Below, piece by piece: positions 45,137-53,425 of a stretch of 64,000 bases of DNA (the stretch's first letter is position 1; the number at the start of each line of letters is the position of its first letter). The notes beneath the pieces are model-generated. The model ran no database searches. It saw only the letters and a list, made by a program, of their open reading frames with translations, and was not told the origin of the DNA. This DNA comes from WHSW01 sp963705955. Its GTDB lineage: Bacteria > Actinomycetota > Thermoleophilia > Solirubrobacterales > 70-9. Where the stretch lies: contig CAVPLH010000006.1 of assembly GCA_963705955.1 (NCBI GenBank), forward strand, positions 868,001-932,000. Reading direction: 5' to 3'. The translations under genes were made by a program, and so were the position numbers.

Positions 45137-45298
45137 ATCAGGCGCCTCAACGGCGGCGCGGCTCGGCTCGCCCTTCGGGCTACGCCTCACATCAGGCGCC
45201 TCAACGGCGGCGCGGCTCGGCTCGCCCTTCGGGCTACGCCTCAGATCAGGCGCCTCAACGGCGGCGCGGCTCGGCTCGCCCTTCGGGCTACGCCTCAC
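45137..45298. repeat. Three tandem copies of a 54-bp repeat
   Basis: Copies at 45137-45190, 45191-45244 and 45245-45298 are identical except for the last one or two bases. Each has a short hairpin, GCCC-GAA-GGGC on the minus strand. The array fills the gap between the rpsO stop and the peroxiredoxin start. Its length is a multiple of three; on the minus strand it reads as an 18-residue unit starting RRSPKGEPSRAAVEAPD, with no stop. It is not a CRISPR, because there are no spacers. Confidence 0.9.
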
Positions 45299-45303
45299 TG
45301 GTC

Positions 45304-45573
45304 CTAGCGGCGCAGGCCGAGGTCGGCGACGAGCGCCCGGTAGCGCTCGACGTCGGAGCGCTCGAGGTAGCGCAGCAGGCGGCGGCGCTTGCCGACCAGC
45401 ATCAGCAGACCGCGACGCGAGTGATGGTCCTTGCTGTGCGAGCGCAGGTGCTCGGTGAGCTCGTTGATGCGTGCCGTCATCAGCGCGACCTGGACCTCGG
45501 CCGAGCCGGTGTCCGCGTCCGAACGGCCGTACTTGCCGATCAGCTCCTGCTTCTTGTCCTTGGTCAGGCTCAT
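45304..45573 (-). CDS. rpsO: 30S ribosomal protein S15
   Basis: Full-length S15 (89 residues), which binds 16S rRNA helix 22 in early 30S assembly. The conserved parts are GKYGRSDADTGSAEVQVALM near the N-terminus, then LRSHSKDHHSRRGLL and KRRRLLRYLERSDVERY. It follows ribF and is separated from pnp by a repeat array and two redox genes; in most actinobacteria pnp follows directly. The ribosome site upstream is weak. Confidence 0.97.
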   Translation of the reverse strand: MSLTKDKKQELIGKYGRSDADTGSAEVQVALMTARINELTEHLRSHSKDHHSRRGLLMLVGKRRRLLRYLERSDVERYRALVADLGLRR

Positions 45574-45587
45574 TCGAATAAAGCGCT

Positions 45588-45622
45588 TCAGCGGCGGCTC
45601 GGCTCGCTCCGCTCCGCCTCAC
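45588..45622. repeat. Degenerate single copy of the 54-bp repeat unit
   Basis: The bases between rpsO and the ribF 3' end repeat the core of the downstream 54-bp unit, with a deletion of about ten bases and several changes. On the minus strand it reads RRSGASRAAAEAL, against RRSPKGEPSRAAVEAP in the tandem copies. It shows that the unit is present on both sides of rpsO. Confidence 0.6.
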
Positions 45623-45639
45623 ATAAAACGCCGCGCCCG

Positions 45640-46594
45640 TCAGGGCTGCGGCGGAGAGAAGCTGAGCACAGAGCTCGCGCGCGGCCTCGACGTCTCGGTG
45701 CATCTGGGCGACCAGCTCGTCGACCCCCGAGAACCGCTTCTCGCCCCGCAGACGGGCGATGAACGCGATCCGCAGCGTCTGCCCATAGAGGTCGGCCTCG
45801 TGGTCGATCAGATACGACTCGATCAGCACCCCCCTGCCGGTCTCGAAGGTCGGCCGCACGCCGACGTTGACGGCGGCGGGGATCCCGTCCGCGAACGCCG
45901 CGTAGACGCCGTGGCCGGGGTAGACGTAGTCCTCGTCGGGGACGACGTTGGCGGTCGGGAAGCCGAGCGTCCGCCCGCGGCGATCGCCCTCGACCACGGT
46001 CCCCTCGAGCAGGAACGGTGCGCCGAGGCACCGCATCGCGCCGTCGAGGTCGCCGGCGGCGACCTGGGCCCGGATCCTCGTCGAGGAGACCGTCTCGCCG
46101 TCGACCTCGACCAGCGGCACCACCCTGGTCTCGAACTCCGAGTGACTGCGGAGCATCTCGGGGTCGCCCTTGGCCTTCTTGCCGAAGCGGAAGTTCTCCC
46201 CGACCGAGACGCGCGTCGCGCGAAGCTTCTCGATCAGGATCTTCGAGCAGAACTCCTCGGCCTCGATCTCGCGAAAGTCGCCGTTGAACGGGATCACGAC
46301 GAGCTCTGAGACCCCGAGCCCCTCGATCACGTCCCGCTTGACGTCGAACGGCATGATCAGCTTCGGAGCGGCCTCGGGGTGGATGACGCTGAGCGGGTGA
46401 GGGTCGAACGTGAGCACCGTGTCGGCGCCCTTGATCACCCGGCGGTGCCCGACGTGGACCCCGTCGAAGGTGCCGATCGCGACGTCGCGGGGACGCGGTG
46501 AGGCGTCGGGCAGGGAGGTGACCGCGACGTTCACGATGCCGCTTCGTCGGGGCCGCGCCCGAACCCCGGGTGTCTGTTCGAGCTCCGCGCTCAC
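45640..46594 (-). CDS. ribF: Bifunctional riboflavin kinase/FAD synthetase, 3' end uncertain
   Basis: Makes FMN and FAD from riboflavin. The nucleotidyltransferase domain has VAIGTFDGVHVGHRRVI and VLTFDPHPLSVIHPEA with the VSVGENFRFGKKAKGD motif. The kinase domain has GDRRGRTLGFPTANVVP and NVGVRPTFETGRG. Family resemblance ends near HRDVEAARELC (about 45680). In the given frame no stop follows; it reads out of frame through all of rpsO and the repeats to 45122. A one-base shift would end it at the TGA 45642-45640, which I use as the end. The start is either 46594 or the GTG at 46534. Confidence 0.85.
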
Positions 46595-46612
46595 AGCCGC
46601 GAACTCTGCCAG

Positions 46613-47275
46613 CTAGAGGCGTGCGAGCGCGTCGGCGATCGCGATCGGCGAGCTCTCGTCGGCCTCCGCGACGTCGAACGGCCCGATCGCGACCCGCCGC
46701 AGCTCCGTGCAGTAGGCGTCGCCGAGATCGGCGATCAGGCTTCGCACGTAGGTCCCCGACGAGCAGTGGATCTCGAACTCGGCCTCGTCGCCTTGGCACT
46801 CCAGCTGCTCGAAGCGGTGCACGGTGACGAGCCGCGGCGGCATCTCGAGCTGCTCGCCGCGGCGCGCCCGCCGGTAGGCGCGCTCGCCGCGCACCTTGAC
46901 CGCCGAGTAAGCGGGTGGCCGTTGGCGAATCTCGCCGGTCGGTAGCGCGAGCTCGCCGGCCGGGAGGACCCCGGTCTCGGTGATCTCTCCCTCCGGGTCG
47001 CCGGTGCTCGAAACGGCGCCGAAGCGCGCCCGGACCCGGTAGGTCTTGGCGAGCTCCATGAACCGTCGCTGCTCGCGGGTCGCGGGGCGGCCGAGGAGGA
47101 CGATCAGCAACCCCGTCGCGAACGGGTCGAGCGTGCCGGCGTGGCCGCCCTTGGCCTCGTAGGTGCGCCGCAGCCGGGCGACGAGATCGTGCGAGCTCAG
47201 CCCCGCCGGCTTGTCGGCGAGGACGACCGCCCCGCCGGCGGCGAGCTCAGCCGCGCTGCGCGGCGATCTCGGCAC
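46613..47275 (-). CDS. truB: tRNA pseudouridine(55) synthase
   Basis: Makes pseudouridine 55 in the T-loop of tRNAs. The catalytic Asp50 is in GGHAGTLDPFATGLLIV; VVLADKPAGLSSHDLV and RQRPPAYSAVKVRGERAY are also characteristic. The GTG at 47275 is the only suitable start, giving 220 residues and a 29-bp overlap with the end of nrnA. A C-terminal PUA-like domain seems reduced or absent. It belongs to the nusA-infB-rbfA-truB-ribF-rpsO transcript. Confidence 0.93.
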   Translation of the reverse strand: MPRSPRSAAELAAGGAVVLADKPAGLSSHDLVARLRRTYEAKGGHAGTLDPFATGLLIVLLGRPATREQRRFMELAKTYRVRARFGAVSSTGDPEGEITETGVLPAGELALPTGEIRQRPPAYSAVKVRGERAYRRARRGEQLEMPPRLVTVHRFEQLECQGDEAEFEIHCSSGTYVRSLIADLGDAYCTELRRVAIGPFDVAEADESSPIAIADALARL

Positions 47276-48248
47276 GCAGGAAGTCGACCAGCTCGGGGTA
47301 GGGCAGGTCGCTGCCGAACCCGGCGGCACGCCGGTGACCGCCGCCGCCGTGGATGCGGGCGATCGCCGAGACGTCCACCCCGCCGTCGGCCGAGCGCAGG
47401 CTGACCTTGCGCGCCGAGCGCCCACCGTCGGTCTTGTCACGGATGACCGCCGCGACGTCGGTCCCTTCGAGCGAGCGCAGGAAGTCGATGATCCCCTCGG
47501 TCAAGACCTCGGCCGCGCCGGTCGCCTCGTAGTCGGCGGCTGAGATATAGGTCACCGAGACCCTGCCGTCGTCGAAGCGCTCGACGTTCTCGAGCGCGCG
47601 CGCGATCAGCCGCAGCTTCTCCTCCGGGACGCGCTCGTAGAGGCGCCGGTAGGTGTCGTGGACGTCGACCCCGGCCTCGATCAGCTCGGCGGCCATCCGG
47701 TGGGATGCGGCCCGCGTGTTCTCGTACATGAACTTGCCCGTGTCGGTGACCAGCCCGACGTAGAGCGCCGACGCGATCTCGGGCGTGATCTCGACCCCGA
47801 GCCGCTTCGAGATCTCGAGCACGATCTCCGCCGTGCACGAGGCCTCCGTGTCGACCAGGTTGACGGTCCCGAACCGGGTGTTGTCGTGGTGGTGGTCGAT
47901 GTTTACGAGCCGCGCCCCGTCGCGCTGCAGGAAGTCGACCGGCATCCGGTCGATGTTGCCGCAGTCGAGGAAAACCAGGACCCGGTCGATGAGGTCGGCC
48001 GGCGGCTCGTGGAAGACCTCCTCGAGGGGCAGGAAGCGGTACTCGACCGGGAGCGGGAACTCCTTCGCGGCGAGGAACATCACCGAGTCCTTGCCCATCT
48101 GCCGGAGCATGTTGTGCACCGCCAGCAACGAGCCGAGGGCGTCGCCGTCGGGACCCTCGTGTGTGGTGAGCAGGAACCGGTCCTGGTCTCGCAGCTCCTC
48201 GACGACGCGGTCGAGATCGGAGACCAGGGCGGCCGCCGGCTCGCTCAC
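47247..48248 (-). CDS. nrnA: Bifunctional oligoribonuclease/PAP phosphatase NrnA
   Basis: A 333-residue DHH/DHHA1 phosphoesterase that degrades nanoRNA and dephosphorylates 3'-phosphoadenosine 5'-phosphate. The metal motifs are THEGPDGDALGSLLAV, FLDCGNIDRMP, NIDHHHDNTRFG and LVTDTGKFMYENT. The DHHA1 domain ends with RIHGGGGHRRAAGFG. It starts at GTG with a 4-bp overlap on rbfA (GTGA). The position between rbfA and truB is common in Gram-positive bacteria and links RNA decay to translation genes. Confidence 0.94.
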   Translation of the reverse strand: MSEPAAALVSDLDRVVEELRDQDRFLLTTHEGPDGDALGSLLAVHNMLRQMGKDSVMFLAAKEFPLPVEYRFLPLEEVFHEPPADLIDRVLVFLDCGNIDRMPVDFLQRDGARLVNIDHHHDNTRFGTVNLVDTEASCTAEIVLEISKRLGVEITPEIASALYVGLVTDTGKFMYENTRAASHRMAAELIEAGVDVHDTYRRLYERVPEEKLRLIARALENVERFDDGRVSVTYISAADYEATGAAEVLTEGIIDFLRSLEGTDVAAVIRDKTDGGRSARKVSLRSADGGVDVSAIARIHGGGGHRRAAGFGSDLPYPELVDFLRAEIAAQRG

Positions 48249-48583
48249 TCGCCGTCCTCCAGCAGCCGGGCGAGGCGGACGCCGCGCTCCGGTCCCTCGT
48301 CGTAGCGGAAGGTGAGCTTCGGCGTGTACTTCATCCGCGCTCCGCGCGCGATCGCCGCCTGCAGCTTCCCATGCGACGAGCGCAGCGCGGCCAGCGTCGC
48401 CTCGCGCTCGTCGGCGTCGCCCAGCACGCTGACGTAGACGCGCGCCGAGCGCAGGTCGGGGCTTGTCTCGACGGAGGTCACGGTCACGAATCCGATTCTC
48501 GGGTCCTCGAGGTCGCTCGCGATCGCCGAGCCGATCACCTCGCGCATGACCTCGTTGATGCTTCGCATCCTGTCACCGGCCAT
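48245..48583 (-). CDS. rbfA: Ribosome-binding factor A
   Basis: A 112-residue KH-fold assembly factor for the 30S subunit that acts near the 5' end of 16S rRNA. The conserved segments are INEVMREVIGSAIASDLEDP, GFVTVTSVETSPDLRSARVY and KYTPKLTFRYDEGPE. It is immediately upstream of nrnA (overlapping stop and start) and 33 bp after ylxP on the minus strand, all within the nusA-infB operon. Confidence 0.95.
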   Translation of the reverse strand: MAGDRMRSINEVMREVIGSAIASDLEDPRIGFVTVTSVETSPDLRSARVYVSVLGDADEREATLAALRSSHGKLQAAIARGARMKYTPKLTFRYDEGPERGVRLARLLEDGE

Positions 48584-48616
48584 AGCCGGCCAACCTAGCA
48601 GCCGCGCCCGAGCCGC

Positions 48617-48928
48617 TCAGTCGCGGATGTCCGCCAGCGTCCTGAGGTCGCGCTCGAACGCGCAACCGTCCGGGCAGCGAGCCTCGACGAAGCGCTCCAG
48701 CTCCCCCGCCCGCGCCTCGATCTCCGCGCCGCCGACCAGCGCGACGAGGAGGGTCGCCCGGCGGCGGTCGTCGTGGGCCGCCGTCTCGGCGACGGCGGCG
48801 ACGAACCGCTGGCGGATCTGGGCCTTCAGCGAGCTCACGGTCTTGCGCTTCTCCTTCAGGCTCTGTGAGCTGCGAAGGTCGAGCTGGATCTCGACCAGAC
48901 AGACGTAGGCGGTGCGGTCGCTGCTCAC
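48617..48928 (-). CDS. ylxP: DUF503 (YlxP-like) protein
   Basis: A 103-residue protein of the DUF503 family, encoded between infB and rbfA as in Bacillus. It contains VCLVEIQLDLRSSQSLKEKR and KAQIRQRFVAAVAETAAHDD. Its role is not established; the constant linkage suggests translation or ribosome biogenesis. It has two cysteines in EARCPDGCAFER that are not typical of the family core. The start codon is GTG. Confidence 0.88.
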   Translation of the reverse strand: MSSDRTAYVCLVEIQLDLRSSQSLKEKRKTVSSLKAQIRQRFVAAVAETAAHDDRRRATLLVALVGGAEIEARAGELERFVEARCPDGCAFERDLRTLADIRD

Positions 48929-49003
48929 CGGCGGAAGGCTAGGCCGAGACGGACGAGCGCCGCTCGCGATCGGCCGCCCGACTGCCGTGACCGGCGCGGC
49001 GCG

Positions 49004-51250
49004 CTACTCGAGCGTCTTCTCGACCTGCTTGGTCTCGAACGCCTCGATCACGTCGCCGACCTTGACGTCCTGGAAGGCCTCGAGGACGATCCCGCACTCC
49101 TGGCCCTCGGGCACCTCGCGGACGTCGTCCTTGAATCGGCGCAGCGAGCCGATCCGGCCGCTCCAGACGATCGTCCCGTCGCGGACGAGCCGCACCTCCG
49201 CGCCGCGGACCATCTTGCCGTCGGTCACCGCGCAGCCGGCGATCGTGCCGACCCGCGACGCCTTGAACAGCTCCAGCACGTCCGCCTGGCCGAGCGCCTC
49301 CTCGACCTCCTCGGGCTGCAGCATGCCCTCCATCGCCGCGCGCAGCTCCTCGGTCACCTTGTAGATCACCGAGTAGGTGCGGATCTCGACGCCCTCCTGA
49401 TCGGCGGCGCGGCGCGCGTCGGCGAGCGGGCGGACGCTGAATCCGATGATCACCGCGTCGGACGCGGCGGCGAGCATCACGTCCGACTCGTTGATCCCGC
49501 CGGGCGCGGCATGGATCACGTTGACGACGATCTCCTCCTGCGGCAGCTTCGCGATCTCGTCCTGGAGCGCCTCGAGCGATCCCGAGACGTCGGCCTTGAG
49601 GACGATGTTGAGCTCGTTGATCTCGCCCTCGCGCGCCTTTGCGAACACCTCGTCGAGGGTGAGCCGTCGCGACTGGCGGCGCGCCAGCTGCTCCGTCTTC
49701 AGCCGCTGCGCACGCTCCTCGGCGAGCTGACGCGCCCGGCGGTCGTTGTCTACCGCCTCGACCCGCTCACCGGCCTCGCAGACGCCCTCGAACCCGAGCA
49801 CCTCGACCGGGTCGCCGGGACCCGCCTGCTCGAGCCTCGCACCGGTGTGGTCCTGCATCGCGCGCACCTTGCCCCACTGCGACCCGGCGACCAGCGAGTC
49901 GCCGACGTGCATCGTCCCGCGCTGCACGAGCACCGTGGCGACGGGCCCGCGGCCCGGATCGAGGTGGGACTCGATCACCGCGCCGGAAGCGGGGGCGTTC
50001 GGGTTCGCCCCGAGCTCCTCGACCTCCGCGACCAGGAGGATGTTCTCGAGCAGCTCGTCGAGGTTCTCGTGCGTCTTCGCCGAGACGTTGACGAAGATCG
50101 TGTCCCCGCCCCAGTCCTCGGGATTGAGCCCCTGGGTGGCGAGCTCGCCCTTGACCTTGTCGGGGTTGGCGTCCGGGAGATCGATCTTGTTGATCGCGAC
50201 CAGCATCGGGACGTCGGCGGCCTTCGCGTGGTCGATCGCCTCGACGGTCTGCGGCATCACGCCGTCGTCGGCTGCGACCACGATCACGACGATGTCGGTC
50301 ACGTCGGCGCCGCGGGCTCGCATCGCCGTGAACGCGGCGTGGCCCGGCGTGTCGATGAAGCTGATCGTCTTGCCGTTCTGATGCACCTGGTAGGCGCCGA
50401 TGTGCTGGGTGATCCCGCCGGCCTCCCCGGCGACGACCTCGGTCTCCCGGATCGCGTCGAGCAGCGACGTCTTGCCGTGATCGACGTGACCCATGATCGT
50501 GACCACCGGCGGGCGATCGACGAGGTCGCCCGGCTCGTCCTCATAGACGGGCGCGGTGACCGCCTCCTCGGCGGCGCTGACGACCTCGACCTTCTGGTTG
50601 AACTCGTCCGCGAGCACGCCGATCGTCTCGTCGGAGAGCGTCTGGGTCAGGGTCGCCATCTCGCCCAGCTGCATCAGCTTCTTGATCACCTCGGCGCTGC
50701 CGACGCCGAGCGTCTCGGCGACCTCGCGCACGGTGGCGCCGGACGGGATCTTCAGCGCTTCCTGTTCGACCTCGGTCGTCGGCGCGCGCTCGGGCGGCTC
50801 CTCGAGCAGCGGGCGGCGGCGGCGACCGCCACGGCGCCGCGGCGGCCTCCGCGGTGGAGCCTGGGGCATCTGGTCCCGCCGCGAGGCCTGCGAGTCGATG
50901 ACCACGCGGCGTCGCTTCTTCTGCCCGGCTGCCTGGCCGCCCGCGCCCGCGTCGGGGGCGGGCCGCACCGGGCGCGGCTTCTCGGGCGGCGCCGCCGCGC
51001 CTCCGGGCGGGTCGGCTTCGGCGGCCGCGGGCGCCTGCGGCTCGGACGGCTTCGCAGCCGCCGCGGGCTCGGCCTTCGCCGCGGGTGCGGTGCCGTCGCC
51101 GGCCCCCTGCAACGCCTGCAGCGCAACGTCCTCCTCAACGCTCGAGGCCGCCACCTTCGCCTCGACGCCGGCGGCGTTGAGCGCCGCGAGGACCTCCTTG
51201 CTGGTCAGCCCCTGCTGCTTGGCAATCTCGTGGACGCGTTTGCGGGCCAA
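49004..51250 (-). CDS. infB: Translation initiation factor IF-2
   Basis: A 748-residue GTPase that brings initiator tRNA to the 30S subunit. The N-terminal IF2_N motif (KRVHEIAKQQGLTSKEVLAA) is followed by a ~110-residue Ala/Pro/Arg-rich linker. The second IF2_N-like segment ends before the G-domain, with G1 IMGHVDHGKTSLLDAIR, G3 DTPGHAAF and G4 NKID. Domains II-IV are complete. It starts at TTG directly after the nusA TAG with no base between. It is the main cistron of the rimP-nusA-infB operon. Confidence 0.96.
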   Translation of the reverse strand: MARKRVHEIAKQQGLTSKEVLAALNAAGVEAKVAASSVEEDVALQALQGAGDGTAPAAKAEPAAAAKPSEPQAPAAAEADPPGGAAAPPEKPRPVRPAPDAGAGGQAAGQKKRRRVVIDSQASRRDQMPQAPPRRPPRRRGGRRRRPLLEEPPERAPTTEVEQEALKIPSGATVREVAETLGVGSAEVIKKLMQLGEMATLTQTLSDETIGVLADEFNQKVEVVSAAEEAVTAPVYEDEPGDLVDRPPVVTIMGHVDHGKTSLLDAIRETEVVAGEAGGITQHIGAYQVHQNGKTISFIDTPGHAAFTAMRARGADVTDIVVIVVAADDGVMPQTVEAIDHAKAADVPMLVAINKIDLPDANPDKVKGELATQGLNPEDWGGDTIFVNVSAKTHENLDELLENILLVAEVEELGANPNAPASGAVIESHLDPGRGPVATVLVQRGTMHVGDSLVAGSQWGKVRAMQDHTGARLEQAGPGDPVEVLGFEGVCEAGERVEAVDNDRRARQLAEERAQRLKTEQLARRQSRRLTLDEVFAKAREGEINELNIVLKADVSGSLEALQDEIAKLPQEEIVVNVIHAAPGGINESDVMLAAASDAVIIGFSVRPLADARRAADQEGVEIRTYSVIYKVTEELRAAMEGMLQPEEVEEALGQADVLELFKASRVGTIAGCAVTDGKMVRGAEVRLVRDGTIVWSGRIGSLRRFKDDVREVPEGQECGIVLEAFQDVKVGDVIEAFETKQVEKTLE

Positions 51251-52936
51251 CTAGGACTGAGCCTCCGCGGTCTCCTCGGCGGGGGCCTCCACGGCCTCCT
51301 CAGTGGCCGTCTCGCCCGCCTCCTCGGCGGGGACGGCGGCGGGCGCCTCTGCCTCGGCGGCGGGCGCCTCTGCCTCGGCCGCCGCCTCTTCGCCGGCGGG
51401 TGGCTCGGGCGCGGCCTCGGCCGCCGCCTCTTCGGCGGCGGCCTCTTCGGCGGCGGGTGCCTCGGGCGCGGCCTGTTCGGCAGGTGCCTCGCCGTCCTCG
51501 GTTGCCCGAGCGGCGTCCTGGTCGGTTTGCGGCGCGGCCGGTCCGGCCTCCTCGGCGACCTCCTCCGCGTCGGCTTCGGAGAAGTCGGCCTCGGCGCGCT
51601 CGACCAGCTCCGTGACCCGGGTCTCGTCGGCGTCGGGGTCGGCGAGCGTCGCGACCTCCTCGTCCGTGAGCACCGAGAGGACCGTGACCTGATTGGTCGA
51701 CAGCCGAGCGAGTGCCTGATGTTGCGGCAGGCCGCAGTAACGCGATCCGGCGAGCGCCGCGTTCGGGCATCGCCGTCCGGCGGAGAGGACCGCGGCGCAG
51801 CGCCCGTCGGCCTGCTCCTCCTGCTCGTATTCGAGCTCGTCCTCCTGCGAGAACTCCGTCTGCGACTTGATATCGACCTTCCAGCCGGTCAGCTTCGCGG
51901 CCAGCCGTGCGTTCTGGCCCTCGCGCCCGATCGCCAGCGAGAGCTGGTCGTCGGGGACGATCACGGTCGCCTCCTTGGTCTCGTCGTCGACGAGCACCTC
52001 GCGTACCCGCGCCGGTGAGAGTGCCTTGGCGACGAACCGGGCGGGCTCGTCGTTGTAGGGGATGATGTCGATCTTCTCGCCGCGCAGCTCGGAGACGACC
52101 ATGCGGACGCGCGAGCCTCGAGGCCCGACGCAGGCGCCGACCGGGTCGACCCCGTCGGCGTGCGAGATCACGGCGATCTTCGACCGGTAGCCGGGCTCGC
52201 GGGCGACGCCGACGATCTCGACCAGGTCGTCGGCGATCTCGGGGACCTCGAGCTCGAACAGCTCCTTGATCAGCTCCGGGCTGCGGCGCGAGACGACGAT
52301 GCTCGGCCCCTTGCCCTCGGCCGAGACGTCGGTGATCACCGCCTTCACCCTCATCCCGTGGTCGTAGCGCTCGTTCCAGACCTGCTCCGAGCGCGGCAGC
52401 AGCGCTTCGACGCGCTCACGAAGCTGGACCAGCGTGTACCGGTTGTCGGACTGCTGGATGATCCCGGTGATCAGCTCGCCGACGCGATCCTGGTACTCGT
52501 CGTACATCATCTGGCGCTCCGCCTCGCGGATCCGCTGCAGGATCACCTGCTTGGCGGTCTGGGCCGCGATCCGGCCGAAATCGTCGGGGGTGACGTCGCG
52601 CGACTTGATCTGGTCCTCGTACGGAGCGAGGATCTCGGGATCGAGCTCGGGCTCTTCGGGCTCGCGAAGCTCCCCGGTCTCGGGATCGACTGTCGCCTCC
52701 TGCTCCTCGGCTACCTCGGCGAGCAGCTTCTCCTCGAGCTCGGGCGGCAGGATCAGCTCGTAGACGCGGAAGTCGGCCGTGTCGCGATCGAGGTCGACGC
52801 GCGCGTACTTGGCGGCACCGGGGCTCTTCTTGTAGGCGGAAAGGAGCGCGTCCTCGAGCGCCGCCATCAGCGTCTCGGCATCGATGCCCTTCTCCTGCTC
52901 GAGGCCGTGCAGGGCCTCGACGATCTCGCGGCTCAA
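51251..52936 (-). CDS. nusA: Transcription factor NusA with zinc-finger and Ala/Glu tail
   Basis: A 561-residue elongation and termination factor. The N-terminal RNA polymerase-binding domain (residues 1-~190) leads to S1 (MRVKAVITDVSAEGKG) and two KH domains (ACVGPRGSRVRMVVSELRGE, then SLAIGREGQNARLAAKL). After residue 375 it has a cysteine cluster, Cys380, Cys390, Cys401 and His406, within GRCAAVLSAGRRCPNAALAG and RYCGLPQHQ, and a helical segment VLTDEEVATLADPDAD. A ~120-residue Ala/Glu/Pro-rich acidic tail follows. The TTG start overlaps rimP by TTGA. No ylxR gene lies between nusA and infB, so the finger may take its place. Confidence 0.94.
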   Translation of the reverse strand: MSREIVEALHGLEQEKGIDAETLMAALEDALLSAYKKSPGAAKYARVDLDRDTADFRVYELILPPELEEKLLAEVAEEQEATVDPETGELREPEEPELDPEILAPYEDQIKSRDVTPDDFGRIAAQTAKQVILQRIREAERQMMYDEYQDRVGELITGIIQQSDNRYTLVQLRERVEALLPRSEQVWNERYDHGMRVKAVITDVSAEGKGPSIVVSRRSPELIKELFELEVPEIADDLVEIVGVAREPGYRSKIAVISHADGVDPVGACVGPRGSRVRMVVSELRGEKIDIIPYNDEPARFVAKALSPARVREVLVDDETKEATVIVPDDQLSLAIGREGQNARLAAKLTGWKVDIKSQTEFSQEDELEYEQEEQADGRCAAVLSAGRRCPNAALAGSRYCGLPQHQALARLSTNQVTVLSVLTDEEVATLADPDADETRVTELVERAEADFSEADAEEVAEEAGPAAPQTDQDAARATEDGEAPAEQAAPEAPAAEEAAAEEAAAEAAPEPPAGEEAAAEAEAPAAEAEAPAAVPAEEAGETATEEAVEAPAEETAEAQS

Positions 52937-53376
52937 GCGCTGCCTCCTCCAAAGTCGGGGACCAGGTTCGACCGGCGGATGCCGGCCAGCGGGATCCGGA
53001 CGGCGCCGCCGTTCGAATCGAGCGAGACGCTCTCCTCGTCGGCCTCGGTCAGCGTCCCGGTGAAGTTGTGGCTGCCGGCGATCGCCTCGTTGGTTCGCAC
53101 CTTGACCCGGCGCCCGAGAAAGCGCCGGAAGTGCTCCGGCTTGGTCAGCGGCCGGTCGGCGCCCGGTGACGAAACCTCGAGCGAGTAGGACTCGAGCAGG
53201 TCGCGGAGCTCGTCGGTGACCCGTTCGCAGAGCCCGAGATCGACCCGGTCCGGATGGTCGATGTAGAGCCGCAGGGTCTCGGCAGCGGGGCGTTCGAGCG
53301 CGATCAACTCGACGCTCGGGTCGTATGCCTCGAGTCGCTCCTCGATCGTTCGCTGCAGCTGTTCTGTATCGCTCAC
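52933..53376 (-). CDS. rimP: Ribosome maturation factor RimP
   Basis: A 147-residue 30S assembly factor. The N-terminal domain has SVELIALERPAAETLRLYID and VTDELRDLLESYSLEVSSPG; the SH3-like C-terminal domain has LGRRVKVRTNEAIAGSHNF and GAVRIPLAGIRRSNLVPD. The GTG at 53376 has AAGGACGAA upstream; earlier in-frame sequence includes the leader hairpin and is not coding. It is the first gene of the rimP-nusA-infB operon and overlaps nusA by 4 bp. Confidence 0.93.
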   Translation of the reverse strand: MSDTEQLQRTIEERLEAYDPSVELIALERPAAETLRLYIDHPDRVDLGLCERVTDELRDLLESYSLEVSSPGADRPLTKPEHFRRFLGRRVKVRTNEAIAGSHNFTGTLTEADEESVSLDSNGGAVRIPLAGIRRSNLVPDFGGGSA

Positions 53377-53425
53377 TTCGTCCTTCACTCCTCGCTCCGG
53401 TCTCCCTGACGACCGCGAAACCGCG

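Noticed and set aside
45137..45298. CRISPR array
   Set aside because: The 54-bp copies are directly adjacent with no spacers, and no cas gene is in the window.
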